Shown piece by piece: positions 47,969 through 61,345 of a DNA stretch of 64,000 nt. Position numbers and translations under genes: made by a program. This DNA is from Argentina anserina (lineage: Eukaryota > Streptophyta > Magnoliopsida > Rosales > Rosaceae), in the NCBI RefSeq assembly GCF_933775445.1, contig NC_065876.1, forward strand, positions 17,298,001-17,362,000, read 5' to 3'. Numbering within the stretch: position 1 is the stretch's first letter; each line of letters starts with the position of its first letter. The notes beneath the pieces were generated by a model. That model ran no database searches. It was given only the letters and a program-made list of their open reading frames with translations, and had not been told where the DNA came from.

Positions 47969-49900
47969 TTCTAGGTTATGAAGTTGGAGAGCAATAATGA
48001 TCAAAGAAATCAGATGAGGGGCTTGCAGTTATCAGTACATTTTGGAGTAAAACAGAAGTCAGTTGTCTACCTTTTAGTTAAATGAATTTGAATGACCTGC
48101 AGATGGGATTCTAAGTTTTGCTACTTTTGGCTCTTGTTCTGTCTAATTTTAGCACGAATTTGTTCCTAATATGAATAGTCAGTTATAAATATGTCCATGC
48201 AGTTTCTGTGTTTGACTTTGATACATTTCTAAATGTGTTTATGTGGTTTATTTTATTAATCCCGCCGTGTTGCAAATTTTGCTGTTCATGCTGCTGTCTG
48301 ATCTTGATTAAGATATTTCTAGTGTTATATTAACATCTCTTATAACAAAGCACAATGTTGAGCAATTGTTCATGCAGGCATGATGCAAGGGGAGGGTTTC
48401 TGGTAAGTCACTCAGAGATGTACCAGAAGGCTCTGGTTCTTATTATAAGACATCAAGGTTTTGATGGACAATAGAACTTGCTGAAGGCAGGTTTAGTTGA
48501 AAAGTGGAGGACATCAAAGCATTTCCATGAAGCTGAAATAGCCGTATATTTACTGGCACTTGGACATAGTTGAGCAAAGTGTGTGCTCCATCTTTTTGTC
48601 ATTTTCAATTTTTCAACATATTGTTCTGTAAAAATGCAGAGGTGCCAAGTGATTATTATTAATGTTATGCTCGCTTATTTATCGCACAATAGAAATTGAA
48701 ATTTGTTGTCAAAAACTAATACAAGTGGTGAATGCACACAGTGATGATAAATCATACATCAGTCACTGCCTATCATTGGAGCATTCAGTCATGGATTTAA
48801 GCCGGGAGCCTATGCTTTTAGCTTCTGGTGAACATTCATTCTTCCATATTTCATGCAAGTTTAGCTCAGCTGAAGTTGCAACATGGTTTACTTCAGTTGG
48901 ATCAAACAGCTTATACATACATTCGCAGTGATTCACTTGTTTCACGATACAATCTGAACAAGCTCAACAGGCATATTATGTTTAACAATGCCATTGTTGC
49001 TTTCTTTAGACATGTGCTTCATATGATCATATCCACCCTTTAAAAAGTTCGTGATAGTAATATCTCTGTTACTTCTAACCATTGAGCCGTGGGTATATGT
49101 GGTCTTGTGGAGATCATTCTATAGTGTTAGTTAGCTAAATATTAACTAAGATATTGGAGTCAAATTAAATAACTAGCGCTGAAATTGTACAAGAGTGGCG
49201 ATTGGATCTCCTTGTTTCGTATACCATGTAATGAATATGTTAGGATGTGACGAGGAATAAATTAGGAAAGGTCTTGGTTAGTCTTCCTACAAAGATATGG
49301 TTTAGTGAAAGTCTTCTTTTTTCTATGACTACTGTAATTTGATTCTAATTGGGATGCCTATATTGTTTATAGATGTGTCGGCATGACACGGTTATTATTG
49401 AGTGTATATCATTTGTGTAATGGAGAAGAGATTTCATAGACGAGTACAACTCCCCGCTAAAACATAGTCAAATTATAATTAAACATATGGTTATATGATT
49501 TCATGGTGAAGCAAGACATGCTGATTCACCATGCCCAATTTTATCTCTCAAATTTTGTAGAGGGTTTTTTTTCCCCCTCAAATCAAAAACACACAAAATA
49601 CATAAGGACTAAACATGAAGTGTACTTTCTCAACACACAATATATATTAAGTACTTTTGTACAAGACTACAAGAGTACATGTATGTTTTTGAATCAAGAA
49701 TTGTACTTTTGTATACAGTAGTATTTAATTCATAAATAAAAATACATACAAATGATATTATATCATATATGCTATGACTTTCTTTTTTTGAAAAACGACA
49801 ATATCATGACATATATATATAATAAAATGTATGAAAGTCTACTTAAACATAAAACGCCCTCCATAGGACTTCAAGACATTAGAACCATGTGAAATAAACT
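47969..49900. other. 3' UTR of the Alfin-like gene and intergenic DNA
   Basis: The first ~300 bp are probably the 3' UTR. The rest is AT-rich; open frames at 48662-49043 have no recognisable domains and overlap on both strands. No RNA gene or element end was seen. Confidence 0.5.
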
Positions 49901-49918
49901 AAAGCTTAGCGAATTAAA

Positions 49919-49990
49919 CCATACCATACCATACCATGTATGATACTATACCATACCATGTATGATACTATACCATACCATATATGCCAT
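49919..49990. repeat. Short tandem repeat of CCATA/TATGATACTATA words
   Basis: Words ATACCATACCATGTATG and ATACTATACCATACCATG alternate about two and a half times. Non-coding. Confidence 0.8.
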
Positions 49991-50040
49991 GATTTATGGT
50001 ATTTGGTTTCTTTAAAAAAAATGAAAAAAAATTAATACAT

Positions 50041-50234
50041 TGTTGCAGTATGATAGAAACGAGAATAATAACAACATACAAGAACATAGCCGAACTCTTT
50101 ATTGATTAATAATGAGGCATATATATAGCATTACATATAGAGTATCTTGGAGAATTAGAGATTCATATCTATTACATTAAAGTATAATCTACTCCAATAA
50201 TGAAATCTAAATAGGATAAGACACACAATAAGTA
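50041..50234 (-). repeat. Possible copia LTR end
   Basis: On the minus strand the stretch reads like the R/U5 end of a copia LTR: a TATATATGCCTC-like box, TTATTAATCAATAAAGAG and a final ATACTGCAACA. The rest of the LTR and a target duplication are missing, so this is a guess by pattern. Confidence 0.35.
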
Positions 50235-53200
50235 CACCGGAATTGGAAATATAAAACCCAGTAAACTTCACAAGTTATATGAGTAAACCAAAAAAAATAC
50301 TTAATATAAAGCATCAACATCACAACATGACCACCACAACCACAACCTGTCACAACAATATCAACTACTCAACCATCATAACTCCACCATTCCAATAGCA
50401 TCATCACATATGATACTCACGATAATTGAGTCATTCATGAGTTACAACACTTTGCCCCATGAATGTGATCGGTTTGATTACTCGAGATCAATATTAACCT
50501 TATAAGAATCGTTAGTAGTATAAAGTAAGAGGGTATCGTTCATAAACCGGGGATCCATCCAGGGCAAAGAATCAGAAACATTTAACAACGAATTCATAAG
50601 AGTTTAAAAGATTTGAGATATATTTCGGATTAAACAGAAAATAAACCTAAACTAATATATACATGTGATCAATCAACCAACACATAAACATCACCAAACA
50701 AAATGTCACAAGTAGCTTCAAAATCATAATCTCATCATATGCAAACACCGAGCCTTAGCGGATAAGTATTGAGTGAACAAACAACAACCTAATGCCGAAC
50801 TAGGTTACTTAGCGCATCCCTAACTCGAAACATGGTCTGGTAATCCTATCTTAGCGCTTAGAAATTACATGGTAACATGTCATTCTCAATCTTACCACTT
50901 CATTGATTCATCTCTTATCTAATTACTTAGCGCATCTTAGATAACAACGGATCATGGTTAATTCCTAGTGATTACTAACAAGTCAAATATGTCACTTACT
51001 TTAACAAGTTAACAAAAATACTTCAGAAATCATATATGCAAAACTAACTTAGCGCCTTGAATCACATATAGTTAACGCACAAGAAAGAGAATCATTAAAT
51101 CATTGAATTATAAACTCACGACATCTACATAGAAATCATAGAAAATAAAATCAGAACTACTTTATAACATCTTGCAAAATCGTAAACTACATGAGAGTAT
51201 TTCAAAAATTCAGAACTAGCCAAAAACATAAACACAACATCACACAATGAATCCAAACCGAAAACATAAGTGAAGAAGTAATGAGTTACACTTTGTGAAT
51301 CTCCTTAGCGGTATCAAAACAAGGCAGCACGGCTTCAACTTGAATGACAATCCTAGGCGTAGCGCTTTGGATCGAATGGAATGAAAGAAAGATGATGTTT
51401 TTGGCTTGAATGGCTTTGAGGATGATGAGTAGTGTTTAAGGCAGAGCTTTGGCTAGTCTTGTGAGCAAGATTGATGATGTTTTTATGTGGAAATGAGGTG
51501 CTATATATAGAGGAAGAAACCCAAGGGAGGCTGGCCACAAATTCCACAAAGTTGAAACCAAATTGGTTAAGGTTTCCTAGATTTTCTCAATTTGACAGAT
51601 CTGACATTTTGTGCCTTGTTCTGGCCATAACTTTCTTTAGAAAATAGATATTGAGTTGATTCCAACGGTATTTGAAAATAGACTCCCATAGCTTTTCATC
51701 CATATATCATGCACTTTCTAAATCATTGTGAGCTGTCCTGGGATCCCGTTAAAGTTGGATGATCTGCACTGCCAGAATTTTGATTTTTATTAGGATTGGA
51801 CATTAATTGCATATCTTCTTCCTCCTTTAATGTTGATTTCTTTTGCACAAATTTCTTCCTTTGAAGTAGGGAGGCAGCAAGAGTCTTAATTATTGCAGCC
51901 TTGTTTGAATTTTCTTACTTCTTCTCATTAATTTGTTGCATGCCTTTTTTGACTTTCTTACCTCTTCTCATTAGTTTTCTGCATGCATTCTTTGACATTC
52001 TTTGGTGCAGGAATTTATGGTGATTCTGATATATATTCATGCATGTATACATAGGAGAAACAAGGTCCCAACTTTCCCTCACAACCCTTGGATCAAAAGC
52101 AAATCAATGGCTGAGATAATTCTACTGAGTTCACTGAACCTCTGAGTAATGATTCGGTCATATCTCCCTGTATGAATAAGATATTGATTTGATTCTAAAT
52201 CCTACAGAAACTAGACTCACACAGCTCTTTATCCATATATGGTACGTCTTCTAATTCAATCGGAGCTATCCAAGGGATCCCGTCGAAGTTGGACTACGAA
52301 TCTTGACATCATTTTGATTCTTGCAAGGATTGGGCTTTTAAGTGCATATATTCTTTTATTTCCTTATGGAACTAGGATTGTTTTCCTTCTCCAACATAGA
52401 TTTGTATTTCCTAATAAAAATAAGTACGTTAGAAACAAATAAATAGGAAATGATGAATCCTACTCGAACAAGGAATCATATCTCAACAAGGATTCTTTAC
52501 ACTTAGCACGATTTCATCATCAATTCACTCATAATCGATATAAGCTCTACCTAGACACTTATTCATACAAAAGAAACTAAAATATACTAAATAAGAGATA
52601 ACAAAGAGTTCATAGGGCATAAACGCATTAAGAACGTCACACTTTGTGCTCCTATCAGAATGATGCTCTACTCAATAAACTAATCATGAATTACAACGCT
52701 TTGCCCCATGATTAGTAGACACAAACACTAGAGCTCTAGATAAATCATCCACACACCCTGCCAAGGTGTGGTTTCGACATTGCCACTTTGGTACAACAAA
52801 CAAAATAACAGATTTTCACCACTGTGGCAAAATAGTTTGACAACACCACAACAATATCAAAATTCACAACAATAACACTGGAATGTACATTTTCTTCCCT
52901 TCCGGTCAAACATCACAACAACACTTCAAATATACATTTATTGCATCCACAAATCCATTTTACCGAGATGTACATTTTATTCCCTCTCGGTCTCATCTTC
53001 CACACAATATCTCAAAATGATAAACAAAGCATAACAATAATAAATAAATAAAGGACCACAAATAATAATGTAACAATATATATTCAATGCTAATATTTGC
53101 ACATTCCCATTAACATTTAGAAGCACATCTATATATCATTAAATATATATAACAATTACAATAATTAAAACATGCATTTACTTAAGTATACAAAACGTAA

Positions 53201-54670
53201 AAATAAATATGTTTAGTTACAGCCAAGGGTAACTTGCACAAATATGAGGTTTACTCACCTTATAATCGCTACATTTGCAACTTCAAGTGAGATTCACTCA
53301 CTTGCTTCCACAACAGCTAAGTACCTAAGTGACAAAACTTCACTTAGTAAAAATAAGTCTGAATTTAAATAATGCAACTCAACTTACTAAAAACTCAAAG
53401 GGCTTGCTGCCCTCTTCTTACTTCACTTCACCTTTTGTACCCACTTAACACGAAAACAAGTCATTTCCTCTTCGACTACACAAACTAATAACTCAAACAA
53501 ACCACGCTCCCATTTCACCAAAAACCACCATCTCGGCCTCTTTCATAAACTAACCAAACTTAATAAACACATTGCATATACACTTGTAACAAAACTAACC
53601 AAACTTAAAATTGCTGAATACACTCCCCAAAGCACCAACTACACCTAAACTCATCTAAAATCTCCCTAAACAGCTGTCCACAACCAGGCAATAAATCAAA
53701 AATGAACGAACTCTAGTTGAACTCACCAATGAGTTTCACAACCACAAAAATAGTGCTCCTACTCCTAAATACAAAATTACTAGGCACCCTTTAATCTAAC
53801 TCGACTTACACGGCTCAATTCGCTTGAACCTACTCACTGCCCCCAAAACCAAAAACTACTTAATTCAATTTACCCAAATTCAAAGATCAAGTGTAGAGAA
53901 CACAGCTTCCTTACCTACATTGATTGTCGAGATGACCGAGAAGCTACCGGAGACAGAGCTACAGTTCTCATCGATGCAGCAGTTGTAGCACTAAGTTGTA
54001 GCTCAAAACAACCTCCAAAGTTGGTGCAGACGTGACCTACGAACGAGGGTGTCGCTTGAAGGTAGGCTCGAACCCTAGACTCGCTAGCGACGGAGTGCAC
54101 AATGAAGGCACGATTTTAGCAGAAACTTCGGATGTTGCTACGATTGGTGGGCGGCGAGGAGTGATGTACCACCACCACCAAGTTGAAAAGGACGTCGACA
54201 CGGTTCCAATGACACCAATGGCGACTAGAAAGGTGGTTGGACGAGGGAGATTGGAGGAAAAGAAGGTATCCGTTGAAAATGAAAGGATGGAGATAATGAA
54301 CAGTGCATGTGCGACTATTCTAAAATAGTTTCTGATTTTTAGGTTTCTATTTTTCACCCTCCCTTTTAAATCCCTTTCAAAATCGAAAACTAAACTTCTG
54401 TTACTAACAACTTCCACATATGACATCCGATTTAAGCGTGTCGTGTGTCTATGACTTTCGTGAAGAAAGTTTTCAGTTAAGAGTGACAGATTAAAAGTCA
54501 ACTCTTAAGTCAAATGGACTGATTTGTTTAACACGTTTTTAGCTCTCAAAACCAATTCCACTTGCACAAAGGCTACTTAAAAGGCGTAGAATAAGAATTT
54601 ATACAATTTACCATTCCATTAATCTCTGAGAAATTACAAGAAATGGAAATCAAAATTTCGGGTTATTACA
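50235..54670 (+). repeat. Large LTR-like repeat, copy D, 5' truncated, split by a solo LTR
   Basis: After removal of 50466-52657 the order of landmarks follows copies A-C: ATATGAGTAAACC near 50279, the GAATGTACATTTT/GAGATGTACATTTT blocks (about 52881 and 52966), GGTTTACTCACCTT near 53250 and a GC-rich segment (53915-54300). Then come CATATGACATCCGATT near 54416 and the end TTCGGGTTATTACA at 54670. The 5' end is missing. The open frames inside are shadows. Confidence 0.65.
50466..52657 (-). mobile_element. Solo LTR of the Athila family, 2192 bp, perfect 5-bp target duplication
   Basis: Ends TGATCGGTTTGATTAC (left) and TTTGTGCTCCTATCA (right) are those of the LTR at 23646-25849, and GAATG flanks both sides (50461-50465 and 52658-52662). 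There is no internal sequence and no primer site, so it results from unequal recombination between two LTRs. It interrupts LTR-like copy D. Confidence 0.9.
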
Positions 54671-54689
54671 CAATCTTTGCATCATAAGT

Positions 54690-56150
54690 CCTGCAAATAT
54701 CGCATGATTTCATCATTCTCATTACACTTACGAACAATAACTAACATAACAAGACTAGTTACGCCTGTATTGATTCTTTCCACGTCGGTCAAGTTGCTCA
54801 TTGTTGATACTTTATAGCGGCATAAGAGCATAAGTGAATACATCATCAATCATGGGAGATCAATCCATTAACACACGCGCGCGCTAATACGATGAATTTA
54901 GAGATTTTGTTTATTCTCTAACATCAACAAAAGGAGTTTGTAGCATCCCACAAAAACTTAGTTGATAGACATGTTCAGAGAATATCTCTTGATGATGGGC
55001 GAAATATTTGTGCCTACGTACTTCGCTTCTTTCTGGTTTTTTTATTACAGAGAATTTGATGGTCTCCCCCCTCTTTCGGGTAGGAGCCAAGACCGAAGCT
55101 ATGACCCTTATTAGTCCATCTTTGCGTTTGCCGCCCTTGTTTTGTGGTGCAATACCACAGGCGCTGACAACACCACACGTACAATGGTGACATCGTCGGC
55201 TTCCTTCCGGCGTTAATTCCTGGCGTTAAAACCGGAATGGGAGCATTCCATATCTCCCCCTAAAGAGATCAACGGTTGTAGATTGGAAATAGCGGGCAAG
55301 TGTTGGTGATTCATAACCAACCAAAATACTTAATCGTTTCATGTAGACCTATTGAGATACTAAAAGTGAGGCACATAAACAACTTAAACAACTAGGTGTT
55401 AGTGAAAAGAACGTTGGAATCGTATCCAGTAACCATCTAGTACGCACTAAACGTTTGGCAAGTTGTGGGTCTGACACGAATAAGTGTCACTGCATGCAAC
55501 ATTATTACATATCTCTATGCAAAGACCGGTAAGTTAGTACTCATAACCAAGGCCAAGTCTCTGCTAGATCATTATATGAATGAACATGAGGAACAAAATG
55601 TTCAACGACGATCCTAGTAGACATGCAATACGAAATCATCAAAGAACTTGGAGGTGAACTCTCCAACGATATCCAATCGAATAGATTTGAGAGGACGGCA
55701 AGGGTGGTGAGCCCTTAGTATGATGCTCATTTAGCAAATGCAGCATTCATTTTGGATAACAAAGTGACGTGTGACCAACGCATCGTTGCATCAACCAATA
55801 CCATAAAATACTTAGAAGGTCTACATTCTTGGTTGAATAAGTCAACAAATGTCATCTTGAATATGTTGTAAGAATGAACTATACTCAATTGAAGCCTTCA
55901 CATGAGATGGTTGACAATAAGAGTCATCAATTAAGCATGTTTTGTCAGGAGGCCATGCATGGGGGCCTGCAGAGATGTGCATGGGTCGTGCAGGGAAGCT
56001 GCGAGGCAGTTGCAGGGGCTGTAGGGTTATGCAAGGCAGCTACGGGGTAGTTGCAGGAACCATTTTTGAATTTCTGATAAAGATATTCCTCTCCATTCTA
56101 AACATAAGTATCCATATGAAAATTATTGGCATGTGTGACTTTTAAAACTT
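54690..56150 (-). pseudogene. Ty1/copia polyprotein remnant (integrase region)
   Basis: The best block reads, on the minus strand, LDIVGEFTSKFFDDF (about 55655), then LHAVTLIRVRPTTCQTFSAY and a stop, MVTGYDS (about 55440-55530), and further down YGMLP-like and PLTGD-like words to about 55000. This matches the C-terminal half of copia integrase. Almost every block needs its own frame. The edges are not defined, and no LTR pair was found. Confidence 0.6.
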
Positions 56151-57290
56151 AGCAAGTCGCGAAGATATAAAACATAATCTCCACACGAGATCCGTAAAAC
56201 AACTATATGTCCCGTTGAACAATGTAGGTGGTTGTGCAAATAGCAAGACACTTGATTTTGCCGCAGGACATCATCAAAATAAATTAAAATAGTCAACAAC
56301 ACGGTGAACTTCTCTAAACAATACACCATAGAATATTGTAAGAGGGGGGATAAAAAAAAGTGCAATATCATCGAGTGTATCACATGACAATAGTACTACA
56401 TTCTTTAATGTACATGTTGGAAATGGATGTTAGAAGAAACCATCCAAATGGTGCGGGTGGTCACCAATAACTAAAGTCGGTTGAGATATGAAAAACGACT
56501 CGGAGAAAACCGGAAAATATAACCGGAAAACCATGTTAAAGAATGCTCAAAACAGAATGAAACTTTGGCAAGGTACTGGAAAACAACGAGAAAAATATGA
56601 AGCAAAGAACATAGTCAAAATAGATTGACTAATCAAATATATAGCAAATAAATCGTGCTTATGAAATAGGGCGGAGCCAGCTTGAGGCTCAAAATATGCT
56701 ATCTTGAGAATAGAAGAATGTTGTGTTTCCATCTCCAAAGCTCCCTCAATATAAATAGATACAAGGATGACTCGTGTTTCTTGGATGTAGAGCATGCATC
56801 AAGGTCAACTCTAGTAAGACAACGTCATAGACGTAAATTGAATCACTTGTTAAGTACGTGTGTCCCATAGAATTTTCTATTTTGGGATCTTTTGTCAACA
56901 AATAATGCTGCTTCAAAGTAATGAATTTCAACTCAAATAAATGAGTACGAATACCTTGGGATTATCGTCCATAGACATGAGTTCAAAAACCACAAAAATG
57001 CAAATAACAGTCACGATGGCGAGACATCCACAAGAAACGAGAGTTGTATTGGTTTCAAATGAACGAAACTATTCAAGTATGTAACATGAATTAGAAGGGT
57101 TGTGATGTATATGGTCACACAATAATCAATGCAAAACGGCGATTCTCATGATCGCACCCAAAACAGCGGTACACTTAGGCGACCACACGAATTCGATTTT
57201 TTTCTTTTAAATAATAACGTGACTCCTCCAAGACCGTTACACGAAAATCGTCGACTAATGATAGAATAATAATTCTCCCGGAATATACAT
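56151..57290. other. Degenerate retroelement-like spacer upstream of bL21c
   Basis: No gene recognised. The style (stop-ridden frames, words resembling copia leader) suggests further decayed copia sequence, but no motif is secure. The bL21c promoter should lie in the last few hundred bases. Confidence 0.4.
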
Positions 57291-57330
57291 AAAATAAATA
57301 TAAGGGCTTTTGGCAACGGATGGGATAAGT

Positions 57331-57356
57331 AGAGAGAGAGAGAGAGAGGAGAGAGA
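57331..57356. repeat. (GA)n run in the bL21c 5' UTR
   Basis: GA/GGA units 35-60 bp before the ATG at 57391, on the coding strand. Simple repeat that may act as a GAGA-type element. Confidence 0.75.
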
Positions 57357-57390
57357 GTGTGTGAGGAATTGTTGTTGTCTTGAAACAGAA

Positions 57391-60300
57391 ATGGCGTCCT
57401 CTGCAACTCTCTCCTTGCTCTACTCCTCCTTCACCTCTCACTGCAAAATCTCACCTCCCTCCTCTCATTTCAACTCCACTCTCACCTCTCTCTCCCTCTC
57501 TTCTTCTTCTTCCTCCTCGCACAAGCTTCTCTCCTCCTCTTCAAGACTCGCATTCCCTCTCCTCCCCAAGTCGTCCGAGATCGACTCCGCCGTCCTCGAA
57601 GCTCCCGAGCCTGTTGCTTCAGATCCCGCCGCCTCGGAAGTTTCTGCACCCCCAAAACGGGAGGAGATATTCGCCGTTGTTATGGTAAGGTTTTTCCTCT
57701 CTCGGTCTATTTGATTTTGGTTTCGTTGTTGATTGCTCTGACTATGATCGTGTGGTCCAGATTGGAGGGCGGCAGTACATTGTGATACCTGGAAGGTATA
57801 TCTACACCCAGCGGCTCAAGGGAGCCAAGGTCAATGATAAGGTCTGTGTTTTCTTCATTTAATGATTCCTTGCTTTGAATTCTTGTTATATTTGTTTCAA
57901 TTTAGCTGTAGATTTTAGTATTAATCAACACTGGTGAGTGGTGAGTGTAGAGTCAGATATTGACACAATGACACCGGAAATGAGCTTCGGTCATGGTTTG
58001 GTATACCTTTGGTTTTAGGTGGCAGCCACTGAGGGTTGCAGAAAAATTGTTAGTTGTAGATTTATGGCACACTGTTGATAATTTCTGTCGTAAGTGGATT
58101 TTGATAAAAGATGTTTGTACAAGTCTTCATTCTGTGGTATCGGAAGTTCTTGTCTTTGCAAGATACCGTAAGAGTTGGATCCTGCATTGTATGGTGGAGC
58201 TTCTGAGACCTGTGAGGGTGAATGAAGAGCTGACGCATACATTGTTTCGATTGTGCTCTAACAAAGCCCATTTATTTCTGTAGTCTTCCCATTAATTCGT
58301 ACTAGTTTTAAGGACACTATCATCTAAAATTGTAAGGAACTCTGGTGGACAAAAGAAAGTAGTAGCTAGCATAGTTTGAAAGGGATGGAGTGATTAATGA
58401 TGGAGATAATAAGCCTTTCTCTGCACAGTTTTGGATTTCCGTCATCGAGTTTCTAGATACTCGCATACTTCTGTTTAAGTAAGCTGAAACTGAATCATTT
58501 GTCCTGATCTATGGGTGCAAGGAGCACATGTTAAATGCTTCACATGTGCAGACTTTTGCAGCAGGCTTTAATTTTGCTTTACAATTGCTGCATGTTGCAT
58601 TCCAAACTAAAGTGTAAGGTTAAAAATCGAATTCCAGGAGTTGACTAAAATCACAACACACCAACAGATTCAATATTCAGTCATTTCCACTGAGGTCATT
58701 AGAATCCTTTTACGTGTTGTGGTTTGAACTAGTAAGTTCACATTTCAAGTGTTGCCCAATAGTCCTGAGGAAATAGGAACTGTATTGCCCAATAGTCAGC
58801 ATGGCTTGAAAGGGATGGAGTGATTAGTGATGGAGATGCAATGAGGCTTTCTCTTCACAGTTTTGGATTGTTCTGTTTGAATAAGCTGAAACTGAATCAT
58901 GTCTCCTGATATATGGGAGGAACACATGTTGTATGCTTCAGACTTTTACACCAAGCTTTAATTTTGCTTTTTATCTGCTGGTGTAGGTTGAATAATAGCC
59001 ATTTTATTGAGTTCGATTTTCCATGGTCCCGTAATAAGCTGAAGCTTGAAAGCTATAGATTGCCAATGGCATATTTTTAATGACTTGGTCAGTTCCCTAC
59101 ATAAACCTTCTAGTTTGCATTATAGAATTGCAATGAACTGATGAGATATGTTGTGGAAATGGCCACATTGGCCAGCGATGATGTGGAGTGGTGGAAGTGT
59201 GCGGAAGTTTGAAAAATTATAAAGGATTTTTTTCTTCTGTCTTTTTTTGTTTAATTTATTTTTTAAAGGTAGCATCTTAGGTTATATACAGTGGACGGGT
59301 AATTATTTCGGTCTTATGATGGAACTTGAATACATTTTCTCATTTAACTTCAAGAGTTTTATATATGGGCTTTGTAATAATTGATGAGTGAACTGAATGG
59401 AGGACTTTCACAAAGGGCATAATAGAAGTGCTTTTATACAACAGTTTGAGGAATTAGAGTGTCTTTTGTTTACCCAAAAGGTGGCATCTTAGGTTATCTA
59501 CAATAGATAGGTATTTGTTTCTGTCTTGTGATGGAATTAGAATGTACTCTCCTGTTTAACTTAAAGAGCTATGTATATGGGGTTTGCAGTAATTGATGAG
59601 GAGTGGACTGAATGGAATTGCATGTTTACTAAGCACATAATAGAAGAGTATCAAGAAGAACAAAGCGGATTCTATGACCTCATTAATGCATGTAGAAAAT
59701 TCTACTAAAAACAAATTCTGAAACTAACATTGGTGATTAGCATGTACTTCATGTATACAACAAAGCCCTGACCCAGCCGTGAAAGCATTAGATTTTCTAA
59801 TTTATGAAACACGAGGTTATACCAATATATCAGTGCTTATTTTCCGAGAGTTCATCAAAGGTTTGTCCTCTGATGTTTACGTTTAATCTTATGCAGGTTG
59901 TTCTGAACAAGGTGCTGCTTGTGGGAACAAAAACAACTACCTACATTGGAAAACCAGTAGTGACAAATGCTGCTATCCATGCTGTAGTTGAAGAGCAAGT
60001 AATTCACTATATCAGTGTTCCGTTTTACTATAACTAATAGCTTGTCTCTATGTGTTAATCTTAGAAGTAAATCCAAACTAATAAGGTTTTGTGGTTTCCA
60101 CCTTTGATGGTCGACCCATTATAATGCAGGGACTGAATGACAAAGTGGTAGTCTTCAAGTATAAGAAGAAGAAGAATTATAGGAGAAACATTGGTCACCG
60201 ACAGGTATTACACTGATTATCTGCTTTCTTTGTGTACCGGCCTAACAGAAGAGTTAGTGCAACTATAATAATTGCAAAAAAATAAAAATTGTCATACCTA

Positions 60301-61084
60301 TTTAATTAGTTCCATTGATTAGATTGGATATATGAATGAAGGAAACAAAACAAGGTTTTTGTTTGGAGTAAAAGGATGATAGAGACTTAATAAACCATCC
60401 AGATATGTGCGTTAATCATTTTACTGCAACGGGATTTTGCCTGTCATCTAATCTATCATATTCTTCTTTATGTCACTGTAACTTAATCCTAGCCCCATTT
60501 TTAGAGCAGTCATGCAATTTAGTTCATTTCAACTCAAACAAGATTTAGGAAGCCAAATTCCTCCAAGTATGATCCTAAACGTATACATTCCCAGTACAAA
60601 TTATGTTATTATGTATTGAATACTCTAAATCTCTATAGTTGAAGCATTTGACAAGTTTAAATTTTGGAAGTATACCTGTATGCTAGATGCATAATTACAT
60701 GTTTATCCTGAATAGACACTGAATCTCAAAACACCTGTGTAATTGAGCTTTTTGTTAGTGGTGTCCTGTGAGTGTTTTAATCTCACTGTTAAACCTGATA
60801 TGGAAAAATGAGAGTGCAAAGTGTCTTATTGGTGGGATTTGTATTTGAGTCCTATCTGATCTAATGGTTTAACGTATTATATTATTTGTATATATGTTCT
60901 TATGTTCCTTCTAGTTCTATCTCTACTTTCTCTGTGTTTCAATTTTTGGAGCTTGTATGTTTGAGATGACAAGCTTTGATGCTATTGATTTAGCTTCCAC
61001 TCATGTGTGCAGCCAAATTCACGCATAAGGATTACAGCTATCACTGGCTATCAAGACTATGCAGCAGTTACCCTCGACTCATAG
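57391..61084 (+). CDS. RPL21: 50S ribosomal protein bL21c, chloroplastic, 207 aa
   Basis: Five exons: 57391-57684, 57761-57841, 59897-59998, 60130-60204 and 61013-61084, all GT-AG and each a multiple of three (624 nt). Residues 1 to about 60 are a Ser/Leu-rich chloroplast transit peptide (MASSATLSLLYSSFTSHCK). The mature part has the L21 fold: EIFAVVMIGGRQYIVIPGR, KGAKVNDKVVLNKVLLVGTK and KPVVTNAAIHAVVEEQ. It continues with VVFKYKKKKNYRRNIGHRQ, the C-terminal L21 signature that contacts 23S rRNA, and IRITAITGYQDY. It belongs to the large subunit of plastid ribosomes. The ATG gives the full transit peptide, and no other ATG precedes it in frame. The 2055-bp intron 2 contains two internal duplications. 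The next gene is convergent, 261 bp away. Confidence 0.94.
58375..58980. repeat. Direct duplication inside bL21c intron 2 (first pair)
   Basis: 58375-58580 and 58806-58980 share GAAAGGGATGGAGTGATTA, CACAGTTTTGGATT, AAGCTGAAACTGAATCAT and GCTTTAATTTTGCTTT in the same order, about 430 bp apart. Non-coding. Confidence 0.85.
59268..59613. repeat. Direct duplication inside bL21c intron 2 (second pair)
   Basis: 59268-59402 and 59480-59613 share AGCATCTTAGGTTAT/GGCATCTTAGGTTAT, TTATGATGGAA/TTGTGATGGAA and a final GAACTGAATGG/GGACTGAATGG, with a period of about 212 bp. Confidence 0.85.
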
Positions 61085-61345
61085 GGGTCCCGTTGGGTAA
61101 AGGTGTAGGACTCCGAGCATTCTGCTGTCTGGATTGATTTCTAATTTTTGTATCTAAGTGTAAGGTGCCGTATGAAAACAATGTACTTGTAGCTCAATTG
61201 TATTATGAATTATGTTCCAGTTATACTATATTTCACGTAATTGCGAAATTTATTTGCTGAATCACAATTCATGATTGGCCAAAGGAAAAACATGGAATCG
61301 CAAGTCTACTTGGCCAAGTAGGCTCACAACTGGTACAATCAGAAC

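Noticed and set aside
49919..49990. CRISPR-like or satellite array
   Set aside because: Only about two and a half short units with no spacers, in a plant genome; a simple local repeat.
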